From NCBI GenBank assembly GCA_964420375.1, contig CAYQTK010000181.1:1-9211 (forward strand): a stretch of DNA of 9,211 nucleotides, read 5' to 3'. This document shows positions 1 to 6,660 of this stretch, one piece after another (position 1 is the first letter of the stretch; every line of letters begins with the position of its first letter). This DNA comes from CAYQTK01 sp964420375 (GTDB taxonomy: Bacteria > RBG-13-61-14 > DATKZS01). The notes below the pieces were generated by a model, which worked only from the letters and a program-made list of their open reading frames with translations, did no database searches and was not told where the DNA came from. The translations under genes were made by a program, and so were the position numbers.

Positions 1-92
1 AAAAAGGTCCGGCCGATCATGGCGATCAGGCCGGCAATGGCCACGATCCAGAGTATGTCCTTGACCCTCTTGAGTGCGAATGACTGCTGCAT
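1..92 (-). CDS. Start of a membrane protein, probable NrfD/HybB-type subunit (partial)
   Basis: Only the first 30 codons lie in the window; the gene runs off the left edge. The ATG (92-90) overlaps the stop of the upstream ferredoxin gene by one base (TAATG), a classic translational coupling arrangement. The peptide starts MQQSFALKRVKDILW and then enters a hydrophobic stretch (about residues 13-26), consistent with a short basic cytoplasmic N-terminus and a first membrane helix. Position is the main argument for identity: in Hyb hydrogenase, Hmc, Nhc and related complexes, a HybA/HmcB-type ferredoxin is commonly encoded beside a polytopic NrfD/PsrC/HybB subunit that exchanges electrons with the quinone pool. 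Too little is visible to confirm the family; another membrane subunit, such as a b-type cytochrome, is possible. Confidence 0.6.
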   Translation of the reverse strand, partial: MQQSFALKRVKDILWIVAIAGLIAMIGRTF

Positions 93-991
93 TATTCGCC
101 CTCCTTTTCGCCGTCGTCACTGGAGGGCTCGGTTTCACAGACCTCGTCAAAGCCGGCCGCGGTGTGGTCGGTGTCTCCCCTGTCAGACGGTCCGGAGAGC
201 TTCTGCCTTCTCCTGATGACCCATACACCGAACAGTCCGGCGAACACTGTAAAGAACTGCACCGGCGTTACCATCACCCATCTGTGGTTCATGTGGGGAA
301 TGGAGTTTTTCTCGAGCTCGGAGACCGCCCGCTTTTCGAGTTCTTTGGGCGTGGGGAACCCGATTCCGGTAAGGGGCTGGTCCTTGCCGGTGATATAAAG
401 GACGGATGTTCCCCCGAACTCGTGCTCGCCGTAGACGTGGTCCATGTAGCGGCGGGGGTTATCCCTGATCCTTCGCTTTGCCTCCTTGATGAGTTCTTCG
501 CGTTCTCCGAAGATGGTGGCGCCGGTGGGACAAGCGGCCACGCAAGCGGGAACGTTGCCCTCCACCCGGCACTCCTCGTTCATCTTGCATTTTCTTACAT
601 AAGGCATGGGCTCGGACCACTCGTAGCGGGGGATACTGAAGGGACAGGCGATCATGCAGTAGCGGCAGCCGATGCACTTGTGGGCGTCGTATATTACCGG
701 GCCGTCTTCCCGCTTGTAGAAGGCCCCCACCAGGCAGGCGGACACGCAAGCCGGGTCCAGGCAGTGCAGGCACTGTTTGCGGGCCTTGACCTCGCCGTTG
801 TGGAGCGGAAGTATTGAGGTGAGCCTCCTGCCGGACAAACCGTCTTTGCGGTGATGTTTGGTAGGCAGGTCAACGGGAAGGTCGTTTACGTTGGCACAGG
901 CCTCAACACACCGCTCGCACCCGATGCACTTGGTGACATCGGTGAGGATGCCTTTCATCTTCGCCTTGTTAGCTGGCTTGGCGCCGCTCAT
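92..991 (-). CDS. HybA-like four-cluster ferredoxin with C-terminal membrane helix
   Basis: Iron-sulfur electron-transfer subunit of 299 residues. Cysteine groups in order: C22-x2-C-x2-C-x3-C32; C74-x2-C-x4-C-x3-C86; C106-x2-C-x2-C-x3-C116; and an irregular fourth group C135, C141, C150, C154. The region after the clusters (about 184-212, including HVYGEHEFGGT) closely resembles E. coli HybA, as does the single hydrophobic helix at about 239-259 followed by RRRQK and an acidic tail. In this family the protein passes electrons between a cytochrome or hydrogenase and an NrfD/HybB membrane partner. Unlike HybA there is no Tat or Sec signal peptide, and an in-frame stop (1009-1007) just upstream rules out a longer start. 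The start has a good AAGGAG site 8 bases upstream. The gene lies 29 bases after the cytochrome gene and overlaps the next gene by one base. In the fourth group, the usual second cysteine is Asn138. Confidence 0.88.
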   Translation of the reverse strand: MSGAKPANKAKMKGILTDVTKCIGCERCVEACANVNDLPVDLPTKHHRKDGLSGRRLTSILPLHNGEVKARKQCLHCLDPACVSACLVGAFYKREDGPVIYDAHKCIGCRYCMIACPFSIPRYEWSEPMPYVRKCKMNEECRVEGNVPACVAACPTGATIFGEREELIKEAKRRIRDNPRRYMDHVYGEHEFGGTSVLYITGKDQPLTGIGFPTPKELEKRAVSELEKNSIPHMNHRWVMVTPVQFFTVFAGLFGVWVIRRRQKLSGPSDRGDTDHTAAGFDEVCETEPSSDDGEKEGE

Positions 992-1020
992 TCGGAATAC
1001 TCCTTTTTATCTCTTTCAAG

Positions 1021-2535
1021 CTACTTTTGAACATGGCACTGTTCGCATTTTACGGGTCCGGAGCCCATCCTCCGGTGACACTCTATGCAGGATGCATGGA
1101 CAGCATCCCCCAGGGGAGGCGCATTCATTTCTCTCATCATCTGGCCTTGCATCATGCTGTCCCGGTCTTTATTTGAAGGATGACATTCTTGGCAGGGCCG
1201 GGGATCGGCAATACTGCGAGGACATTTGGAAAGGTCTTCGCAAATTAAGGGGAAGCCGTACTTTACAATGGTGTTGTGATGGCACTCCCTGCAGGAGAAG
1301 GCCATATTTTCCGCGTGCCTGCGGTGGTCCCACCAGACCGTTCCCAGCTTCTTGTTCCCCGTCCAGTTCATGATGTTAAGCTGAGGGTTCTCGCTGTGGC
1401 ATCTCATGCAGTCCGACTTCGGGTCGGGTCCCGCCTGTCTCTTTCGGTGACACTCGCCGCAGTTTTGATGCATGGCGTTGTCAAGAGATCGAGCCTCTGT
1501 AAAGTCGTCCCTGCCGTGGCACCGGTCACAGGCGAGTTGAAGCTCTTCTTCATTGGTCCCGGTATGGTGGCATTTTTCGCAGCTCCACGGCGTCAGGGTG
1601 TTGTGCCGGGTATGGCTCCAGAGCACAGGACCCAGGGTGGAGCCCGAAAGGAAAGAGGGCGACCTGCTGTGGCACTCGTTACACTCGTCGGGCGCCTTCT
1701 CGGGCATGTCCCGGTTATAGCTGTTATGGCAGGCCATGCAGCGGTAGTGGACCGCGTACTCCAGGCCGGGAGCGCCTTCCTTGTTCAGCCGCTTAGCGGA
1801 CTCATGACATTCGCCGCAGGAGCGGACCCCCTTTTCCGGGTTCTCGATGGTGTGGCATTCCCCGCACTCTCCGTGCTTTATGTCATCGTGGTTTGCGACG
1901 TTGGTTTTATCCCACATCATTCCCAGGGACTCGGCATAGTCATGGCATTGCCGGCAGTTGGTGAACTCGCCTGCCCACTCTGCGTCCCGGTCCTTATGGT
2001 GGCAGCGCAAACAGTCCATGCCCATCTGCCGGGAGTGGGCCCGGTGGCTCCAGGCCACCATTCCCATCCTGCCGGAGAAGCTCTGCCGGTGACAATCGTA
2101 ACAGGCCACCGGACCCTGGCTGCCCGCGTTGTGACAGTTAATGCACTTGTTGTGGAAGGCCGCCCGGGCAGTGGGGACTTCATCCTCCCCACCGGCTTCG
2201 CCGTGCTCTTCCATGTACACGTCTTTCAGGACCAGGAAGTCTGAGATGCTCTCTGATTCATGGCATTCCAGGCAGGATACGGGTTTGATGACCCCTTCTT
2301 TAAGTAAGGCCTCCTCCTCCTTGCCGTAACGGTGGTGGCAGTTAATGCACTTGACCCCTTCAAGATGAGCGTGGAGCTCATGGTTCCAGACCACGTCGCC
2401 GAAGCGGGCGGCCAGTACCCGGTCTTCTTCCCCCGCGGGACGGAAGAGCATGCCGGCAACGCCCAGGACCACCATGACCAGGGCCGCCACAAAAAGCCTG
2501 CTAACTTTGATTTTCCTACCCTTCACTGCTACCAT
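1021..2535 (-). CDS. Periplasmic 18-haem cytochrome c (class III / HmcA-like)
   Basis: A 504-residue protein with 18 CxxCH haem-binding motifs, first cysteines at residues 63, 88, 131, 145, 175, 194, 224, 240, 266, 285, 319, 336, 359, 376, 415, 448, 483 and 498. The N-terminus is basic followed by one hydrophobic segment (about 14-31), a Sec signal or uncleaved anchor, placing the haems in the periplasm. The motifs fall into four cytochrome c3-like modules (about 47-150, 158-290, 300-381, 398-504) with 4, 6, 4 and 4 haems; each opens with W-x-H-x2-H and then CxxCHH, the class III arrangement. C432 and C438 are not in haem motifs. Known relatives include the 9-haem NhcA and 16-haem HmcA of sulfate reducers; a count of 18 fits neither. 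It begins a three-gene operon with a HybA-like ferredoxin and a probable NrfD-type subunit, and likely receives or donates electrons for that complex. GTG at 2526-2524 may be the real start, because the AAGGA box abuts the ATG. Confidence 0.92.
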   Translation of the reverse strand: MVAVKGRKIKVSRLFVAALVMVVLGVAGMLFRPAGEEDRVLAARFGDVVWNHELHAHLEGVKCINCHHRYGKEEEALLKEGVIKPVSCLECHESESISDFLVLKDVYMEEHGEAGGEDEVPTARAAFHNKCINCHNAGSQGPVACYDCHRQSFSGRMGMVAWSHRAHSRQMGMDCLRCHHKDRDAEWAGEFTNCRQCHDYAESLGMMWDKTNVANHDDIKHGECGECHTIENPEKGVRSCGECHESAKRLNKEGAPGLEYAVHYRCMACHNSYNRDMPEKAPDECNECHSRSPSFLSGSTLGPVLWSHTRHNTLTPWSCEKCHHTGTNEEELQLACDRCHGRDDFTEARSLDNAMHQNCGECHRKRQAGPDPKSDCMRCHSENPQLNIMNWTGNKKLGTVWWDHRRHAENMAFSCRECHHNTIVKYGFPLICEDLSKCPRSIADPRPCQECHPSNKDRDSMMQGQMMREMNAPPLGDAVHASCIECHRRMGSGPVKCEQCHVQK

Positions 2536-2541
2536 TCCTTT
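2536..2541 (-). promoter_or_regulatory. Ribosome binding site that questions the cytochrome start
   Basis: On the minus strand AAAGGA touches the annotated ATG (2535-2533) with no spacer, which is too close for efficient initiation there. The in-frame GTG three codons later (2526-2524) sits 9 bases from the GGA, a normal spacing. The two starts differ only by the residues MVA, so the signal segment is unaffected. Confidence 0.45.
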
Positions 2542-2560
2542 TTAAGGTTATACTTATTAA

Positions 2561-2578
2561 ACCTCATAATTACCTCAT
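2561..2578. repeat. Direct heptamer repeat, candidate operator
   Basis: ACCTCAT is repeated exactly, with AATT between copies, giving an 11-base period close to one turn of the helix. Such phasing is what a dimeric or tandem-binding regulator would require. It sits in the middle of the divergent promoter region. A repeat of this length could occur by chance. Confidence 0.35.
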
Positions 2579-2594
2579 GAACGGGTGAATCCTC

Positions 2595-3053
2595 ATGCCC
2601 CGGATCGGTATCATTATGGAAACCACGGGCGACCAGGCGCTTATCGAGACCTCCCGCAGGGGAGTATGTGCCGAATGCCACCATCAATCGTCATGCTCCT
2701 TCGAAGGGGCGCTGGGCAAGGACGTTCCCGAAAAGGTCCTGGCCAATAACCCCATCGGCGCCAAGAGGGGCGACGTGGTCGAGTTCGACCTGCCCGGACA
2801 CACCGAGCTGAAGCTGTCACTGCTCATCTGGGCCGTTCCCCTCGCCGGTCTTATCATCGGCGCCGTAACCGGGGCCTCCGTGTATGAGCACCTCTCACTT
2901 TCCCCTGATGCCGCAAGCTTTGTTCTCGGCCTTGCCGGGATCGTCCTCTTTTTCGTGCCCGTGCTGATGTATGAGCGCTACTTCGGAAAAGACCACCGGC
3001 TCACCCCCGACATCCTGCGAATAACCCGCGACACCTGCGATTATCCCTCCTGA
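2595..3053 (+). CDS. rseC: RseC/MucC-family membrane protein (SoxR-reducing system type)
   Basis: A 152-residue small membrane protein with the RseC layout: an N-terminal beta-like segment (RIGIIMETTGDQALIET), a cysteine group C25-x2-C28-x5-C34, a second soluble stretch, then two hydrophobic helices (about 73-93 and 105-125) and a short basic C-terminal tail. In E. coli RseC works with the Rnf homologue RsxABCDGE to keep the SoxR 2Fe-2S cluster reduced; in other bacteria its exact job is unclear. Location beside an rnf operon fits. C25-C28 forms a CxxCHH sequence, but its position before the membrane helices and the lack of a signal peptide argue for a cytoplasmic iron-sulfur or redox site rather than haem c. 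An in-frame stop at 2586-2588 fixes the ATG as the earliest start; the ribosome site is weak. It is divergent from the cytochrome gene and convergent with rnfB. No soxR is visible. Confidence 0.85.
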   Translation: MPRIGIIMETTGDQALIETSRRGVCAECHHQSSCSFEGALGKDVPEKVLANNPIGAKRGDVVEFDLPGHTELKLSLLIWAVPLAGLIIGAVTGASVYEHLSLSPDAASFVLGLAGIVLFFVPVLMYERYFGKDHRLTPDILRITRDTCDYPS

Positions 3054-3211
3054 TGTCCGCTGCGCCGCCAAACGCAAAATGATGAACGAAAAAGACATGA
3101 TGGAGCGCGACCGACTTCACTCGCGAGTTCCGTCGCCGGAACGTCCCCTAATGACTTACATCAAAGATTGTTTGGCTTTGCGCTACTGCTTTCATATCCA
3201 TCCCTTCGTAA
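3054..3211. other. Convergent intergenic region with a short hairpin
   Basis: The longest gap in the window (158 bases) lies between the converging ends of rseC and rnfB. It contains a perfect 6-base stem, GTTCCG/CGGAAC (3127-3132 with 3137-3142). Read on the minus strand, the 4-base loop is GCGA, a stable GNRA type. Immediately beside it is a 10-base palindrome ACTCGCGAGT (3119-3128). Neither is followed by a T-run, so neither is a standard intrinsic terminator for either gene. The hairpin might mark or protect the 3' end of the rnf transcript. I see no convincing gene here. Confidence 0.35.
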
Positions 3212-5395
3212 TCAGCGCGGCGACTCGGTAAGTATTTCCGAGAGCTGCTCGAGCGGTGCTTTCTTTTTGTGCCGGTCCTGGAACTCTTTTCTCTGCTCGT
3301 CCGTCCAGTAACAGATGGTGCCGCATCTTAAGCACCGCGCCGCTTCCGCTTGGATGAGCTCCTCGGAGAGGGCAAGGTCCACCTCTTCGAAGCTCTTGAT
3401 CCGCTCTCCAGCGTGGAGCTCGGGCTGCGGCATGCGGGGCCTTTTACATATGCCTTCAACTTGGCACTCATAGGTGTCCTCCACCACCGCAGGCGTTATC
3501 ATCACCTTGTCCGGGAAGGAGAGGTCTTCCCCCTTCAGGTAAAGGTGGATGGACCGGGCAGCGCGCCTTCCCGCTCCAATGGCGTCAACCACCAGTGCCG
3601 GACCGGTCTGCAAGTCTCCTCCCACGAACACGTGGGGAATACCGGTCTGCAGGGTGGCCTCGTCAGCAACTATGGTGTTCCACTTGGTGGTCTCCAGTCC
3701 CCGCTCCCGGAGATCGTCGGTGACCCAGTCCGCGATGGGCTTCTGGCCGATGGCCGCTATAACCACCTCCACGTCCATCAGCGTCTCCGAACCTTCTATG
3801 GGCACGGGACGGCGTCTGCCCGATGCGTCCGGCTCGCCGAGCTCCATCTCCCTGTACTCGAGCTGCTTTACCTGTCCCTTCTCGCCGACCACCCGGGTGG
3901 GGGCAGCCAGGAAGTGGTAATGCACGCCTTCCTCTTCAGCAGCAACGATCTCGACCTCGTTGGCGGGCATCTCCGCACGCGTCCGCCGATAAAGCAGGGT
4001 GACCTCTGCCGCGCCCATGCGCAACGCACTCCGGCAGGCGTCCATGGCGGTGTTGCCGCCGCCGACCACCACCACTCTCTTGTCGCTAAGGTCGATCTTT
4101 ATTCCCAGCTCGCGTTTCTGCAGGAACTCGGTGCCTTTCCACACCCCGTTCAAGTCCTCGCCTTCCGCCCGCAGCGATGCGTTGTCCCACGCGCCCATGG
4201 CAAGGTAAATGGTGTCGTAGTCCTTCTCCAGGGACTCGATGGTGATGTCGTGGCCCATCTTGTGGTTGTATTTCGCTTCCACTCCCAGCTCGAGTATCTC
4301 CTCTATCTCGAAGTCCAGTATCTTCTTGGGAAGCCGGTACTCGGGAATTCCGTAGCGGAGCATGCCGCCGAACGCGGGCTTGGAGTCGAATATGGTCGGC
4401 GAATGGCCGAGCCTGCGCAGGTAGTATGCCGCGGTCAGGCCGGAGGGGCCGCCGCCCACGATGGCCACCTTTTTGCCGGTATCGGGGAGAGTGGAAGGCT
4501 TCTCCCGCTCGGGCAGGGACATCTCGAAGTCGGCCACAAACCGCTTGATGTAGTTGTGATGCACTGGCTCGTCGTCAATGGCCACTCTGCGGCAACCCTC
4601 TTCGCAGGGAGCGGGACACACCCTTCCGCAGACCAGCGGCAGGGGGTTTCGCTCCTTGATCACGTTCACCGCTTCCTGGTACTTGCCCTCTGCAGCGAAC
4701 TCGACGTAAGCGGGTATGTTTATCTGGGCGGGACAGAGCTGTTTGCAGGGCGCCAGGCATTCGTCAATGCGGTTGAAGTGGAGAAGCCGGTCGGAAAGCG
4801 CCCACAGCTCGATCACCCCCATGGGACAGACCTTCTCGCAAGTTCCGCATCCCACGCATTTCTCGGGGTCAACCTCGGGCACGCCCTGGTCGGTCATGCG
4901 CAGTGCGTCAAATGGACAGGCATCAACGCAGGTGCCCAGTCCCAGGCAGCCGTGCTTGCAGAGGATGTCGCCGCCAAAGAGCTGAGCTGCCGCGCGGCAG
5001 TCCATGACCCCGTCGTAGTGGTACTTGCGGGGGGCCCGGTCGCCGCCTTCGCAGTAATGCTCGGCTATCTTCGGCTCTACAAAACCGACCTCGACGCCCA
5101 TGGCCTCGGCAACCTTGCGGGTGGTGTCAGCTCCGCCGGCCACGCAGGCGTTGGCTGAAGCTGTGCCCGCCACAATGGCCTCTGCGCAGGCCGCGCACCC
5201 GGTAAAGCCGCAGCCCCCGCAGTTGGCCCCCGGCAGGGCGTCCTCCACCGCGGTCACTCGAGGGTCGACCCACACGTAGAACACCTTGGAGGCTGCCGCC
5301 AGCACCGCGGCTGCGACCAGTCCGATCATGAGCATGATTAGCCCGGGCATGAGCCACGGATAGTTTTCGGTTATGGAAGAGACAAATGATTCCAT
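3212..5395 (-). CDS. rnfB: RnfB fused to a GltD/NfnB-like FAD-NAD(P)H oxidoreductase
   Basis: Single 727-residue frame with two parts. Residues 1-200 are RnfB: a membrane helix (about 14-38), the 4Fe-4S domain C59-x2-C-x4-C67 with C84, then two ferredoxin clusters (C146-x3-C-x5-C-x3-C160 and C180-x2-C-x2-C-x3-C190). Residues about 205-625 match the small subunit of glutamate synthase and NfnB: cysteine groups C213/C217/C221 and C256/C260/C264/C268, an FAD loop GGGPSG (314-319), an NAD(P) loop GGGNTA (445-450) followed by YRR (469-471), typical of NADPH users in this family, and a C-terminal FAD motif GGDLQTGPA (592-600). A tail carries C688-x2-C691-x3-C695. RnfB takes electrons from ferredoxin; the extra part should oxidise or reduce NAD(P)H in the cytoplasm. 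Ordinary RnfB proteins are far shorter (roughly 200-350 residues). It is the last gene of the rnf operon, 43 bases after rnfA, with GGTGGAG just before the ATG. Confidence 0.93.
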   Translation of the reverse strand: MESFVSSITENYPWLMPGLIMLMIGLVAAAVLAAASKVFYVWVDPRVTAVEDALPGANCGGCGFTGCAACAEAIVAGTASANACVAGGADTTRKVAEAMGVEVGFVEPKIAEHYCEGGDRAPRKYHYDGVMDCRAAAQLFGGDILCKHGCLGLGTCVDACPFDALRMTDQGVPEVDPEKCVGCGTCEKVCPMGVIELWALSDRLLHFNRIDECLAPCKQLCPAQINIPAYVEFAAEGKYQEAVNVIKERNPLPLVCGRVCPAPCEEGCRRVAIDDEPVHHNYIKRFVADFEMSLPEREKPSTLPDTGKKVAIVGGGPSGLTAAYYLRRLGHSPTIFDSKPAFGGMLRYGIPEYRLPKKILDFEIEEILELGVEAKYNHKMGHDITIESLEKDYDTIYLAMGAWDNASLRAEGEDLNGVWKGTEFLQKRELGIKIDLSDKRVVVVGGGNTAMDACRSALRMGAAEVTLLYRRTRAEMPANEVEIVAAEEEGVHYHFLAAPTRVVGEKGQVKQLEYREMELGEPDASGRRRPVPIEGSETLMDVEVVIAAIGQKPIADWVTDDLRERGLETTKWNTIVADEATLQTGIPHVFVGGDLQTGPALVVDAIGAGRRAARSIHLYLKGEDLSFPDKVMITPAVVEDTYECQVEGICKRPRMPQPELHAGERIKSFEEVDLALSEELIQAEAARCLRCGTICYWTDEQRKEFQDRHKKKAPLEQLSEILTESPR

Positions 5396-5407
5396 ACTCC
5401 ACCTCGC

Positions 5408-5432
5408 TTATAAAGGACAATCCATTTTATAA
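5408..5432 (-). other. AT-rich hairpin between rnfA and rnfB
   Basis: On the minus strand TTATAAA and GGA pair with TCC and TTTATAA around a TTG loop, with a two-base AT bulge on the 5' side. This gives a 10-pair stem filling most of the 43-base gap ahead of the rnfB ribosome site. It could be an RNA processing point or modulate translation of the long rnfB gene. The 7-base outer stem is all A/T, so stability is modest and it may be fortuitous. Confidence 0.3.
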
Positions 5433-5438
5433 ACGCCC

Positions 5439-6035
5439 TTATCCGATCATGCCCTTGAAGGCATAGAAGGAAAGAGCGATGATACCCGCGGTAACCAGGG
5501 CGATGCCGGTGCCCTGCATGGACGCGGGTATCCTCGATGTCTCGAACTTCTCCCTGATGCCCGCGAACAGCACCAGGGCCAGCCCGAACCCCAGCGCGGA
5601 CGCAAAGGCCATGATCATAGCGTCCGCCAGGTTGAGCTTTTCATCGATGTTATAAATGCAGGACCCCAAAACCGCACAGTTGGTGGTGATGAGGGGAAGA
5701 AATATGCCCAGGGACTTGTAGAGAGCGGGTATGCTCTTTCTGAGAAACATCTCGACGAACTGGACCAAAGACGCAATTACCAGAATAAAGGCCAGAGTCT
5801 GGATGTACTCGATATGCGACATGACCAGTACTTGCCTGATTCCGTAAGTGATGAAAGCCGCCAGGGTAAGGACGAACACAACTGCCAGGGCCATTCCCAC
5901 CGCGGTGTCCATTTTCTTGGAAACGCCCATAAAGGGGCAAGTGCCCAGAAAACGGTGCAGGAGAATGTTATTGATAAAGATGGCCACTATGGCCAGTTCA
6001 AAAAAATGTTGGAAATTTTGTGCTTCCGATTCCAT
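5439..6035 (-). CDS. rnfA: Rnf complex membrane subunit RnfA
   Basis: A 198-residue, highly hydrophobic protein with about six membrane helices, the normal size for RnfA/NqrE. RnfA and RnfE form an inverted pair in the membrane and share a buried 2Fe-2S centre held by two cysteines from each. Here these are C33 (HRFLGTCPFMG) and C120 (TTNCAVLGS), both in the conserved half-helix contexts; C126 is an extra cysteine. Family hallmarks INNILL and LGIFLPLITTNC are present. The centre carries electrons across the membrane from RnfB to the flavin subunits. AGGAGG lies 7 bases before the ATG. The gene follows rnfE by 12 bases and precedes rnfB by 43, so it belongs to the rnf operon. Nothing in it looks degenerate, so the transmembrane step of this variant complex appears intact. 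Confidence 0.96.
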   Translation of the reverse strand: MESEAQNFQHFFELAIVAIFINNILLHRFLGTCPFMGVSKKMDTAVGMALAVVFVLTLAAFITYGIRQVLVMSHIEYIQTLAFILVIASLVQFVEMFLRKSIPALYKSLGIFLPLITTNCAVLGSCIYNIDEKLNLADAMIMAFASALGFGLALVLFAGIREKFETSRIPASMQGTGIALVTAGIIALSFYAFKGMIG

Positions 6036-6047
6036 TTTACTTCCTCC

Positions 6048-6641
6048 TTACTTCTTTCCCAGGAGGTTCATGATTCCGAGCATAAGTCCCAGCGCGACGA
6101 ACGCGCCCGGCGCCTGCTGGAAAAACTCGAAAGGCTCGGCCAGTACCTGGATATCGGTGAAGGGAATGATGCCCTTACCGAGTATCTCGCGGACGGCCCC
6201 CAGCGCGGTAAGGGACAAAGTGAAGCCAATGCCCATTCCCAGGCCGTCAACAATAGAAATCAGTGGCTTGTTCTTTTTGGCGAAAGCTTCGGCCCGGCCC
6301 AGAATGACGCAATTGACCACTATCAGGGGAATGAAGATGCCCAGACTTAAAAAAAGCTCATAGGCGAAAGCCTCCATTATCATCTCGGTGCATACCACGA
6401 AGGTGGCGATGACCACGATATAAGACGCCACGCGGACCTCGTCGGGGATGACCTTGCGCAAAAGGGAGATGATAAGGTTCGAGCAAACCAGCACGAACAG
6501 GGTGGCCACTCCCATGCCGAACCCCTTGAACATGGTGTCGGTCACTCCCAGGGTCGGACACAAACCCAGCACGAAACGGAAAGGCGGGATGTCCGTCCAC
6601 AGGCCTTTTACAAACTCTTTCTTGATTGCGGCTGCACTCAT
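6048..6641 (-). CDS. rnfE: Rnf complex membrane subunit RnfE
   Basis: A 197-residue polytopic protein with about six helices, normal length for RnfE/NqrD. It is the partner of RnfA. The two conserved cysteines that complete the intramembrane 2Fe-2S site are C28 (VLGLCPTLGVT) and C111 (VVNCVILGRAEAFA); C53 and C84 are additional. The characteristic stretch GRAEAFAKKNKP (115-126) follows the second cysteine. The start codon has GGGAGG about 11 bases upstream, slightly long spacing. The gene is 19 bases after rnfG and 12 before rnfA, inside the CDGEAB operon. It appears intact, and no alternative family is plausible apart from NqrD, which the operon context excludes. Confidence 0.96.
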   Translation of the reverse strand: MSAAAIKKEFVKGLWTDIPPFRFVLGLCPTLGVTDTMFKGFGMGVATLFVLVCSNLIISLLRKVIPDEVRVASYIVVIATFVVCTEMIMEAFAYELFLSLGIFIPLIVVNCVILGRAEAFAKKNKPLISIVDGLGMGIGFTLSLTALGAVREILGKGIIPFTDIQVLAEPFEFFQQAPGAFVALGLMLGIMNLLGKK

Positions 6642-6660
6642 CTTCTAAAAAGCCTCCCGG

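Larger units (their letters stand above)
2536..2594. promoter_or_regulatory. Divergent intergenic region, rseC / cytochrome operon
   Basis: These 59 AT-rich bases separate two divergently transcribed genes, so they should hold promoters for both, and each promoter must overlap the other gene's control region. Possible -10 elements are CATAAT (2565-2570, plus strand) for rseC and TATAAC (2552-2547, minus strand) for the cytochrome. Neither has a convincing -35 at the usual distance. The heptamer ACCTCAT occurs twice (2561-2567 and 2572-2578), 11 bases apart start to start. Function is inferred from position; no regulator is encoded in the window. Confidence 0.5.

Noticed and set aside
74..817. 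Plus-strand open frame of 247 codons opposite the HybA-like gene
   Set aside because: Shadow of a well-supported ferredoxin gene; no family resemblance.
1276..2244. Plus-strand open frame of 322 codons opposite the cytochrome gene
   Set aside because: Its apparent hydrophobic Val/Ala-rich repeats mirror the repeated haem codons on the other strand; no independent ribosome site or family match.
2667..2681. CxxCH in the RseC-like protein as a c-type haem site
   Set aside because: No signal peptide, the cysteines precede the membrane helices as in RseC, and the C-x2-C-x5-C spacing matches the family's own cysteine group.
3127..3142. Intrinsic terminator for rnfB or rseC
   Set aside because: The 6-base stem is real but no T-run follows on either strand, so I list it only as a hairpin.
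3080..3231. Possible 50-codon gene in the rseC/rnfB gap, starting MMNEKDMMERDR
   Set aside because: No ribosome binding site, overlaps the end of rnfB, and the composition does not resemble a known small protein. Ribosome profiling or conservation could revive it.
3350..5158. Long plus-strand open frame (602 codons) opposite rnfB
   Set aside because: It is the antisense shadow of a certain gene; GC-rich codon third positions keep the opposite frame open, and the translation shows no recognisable domain.
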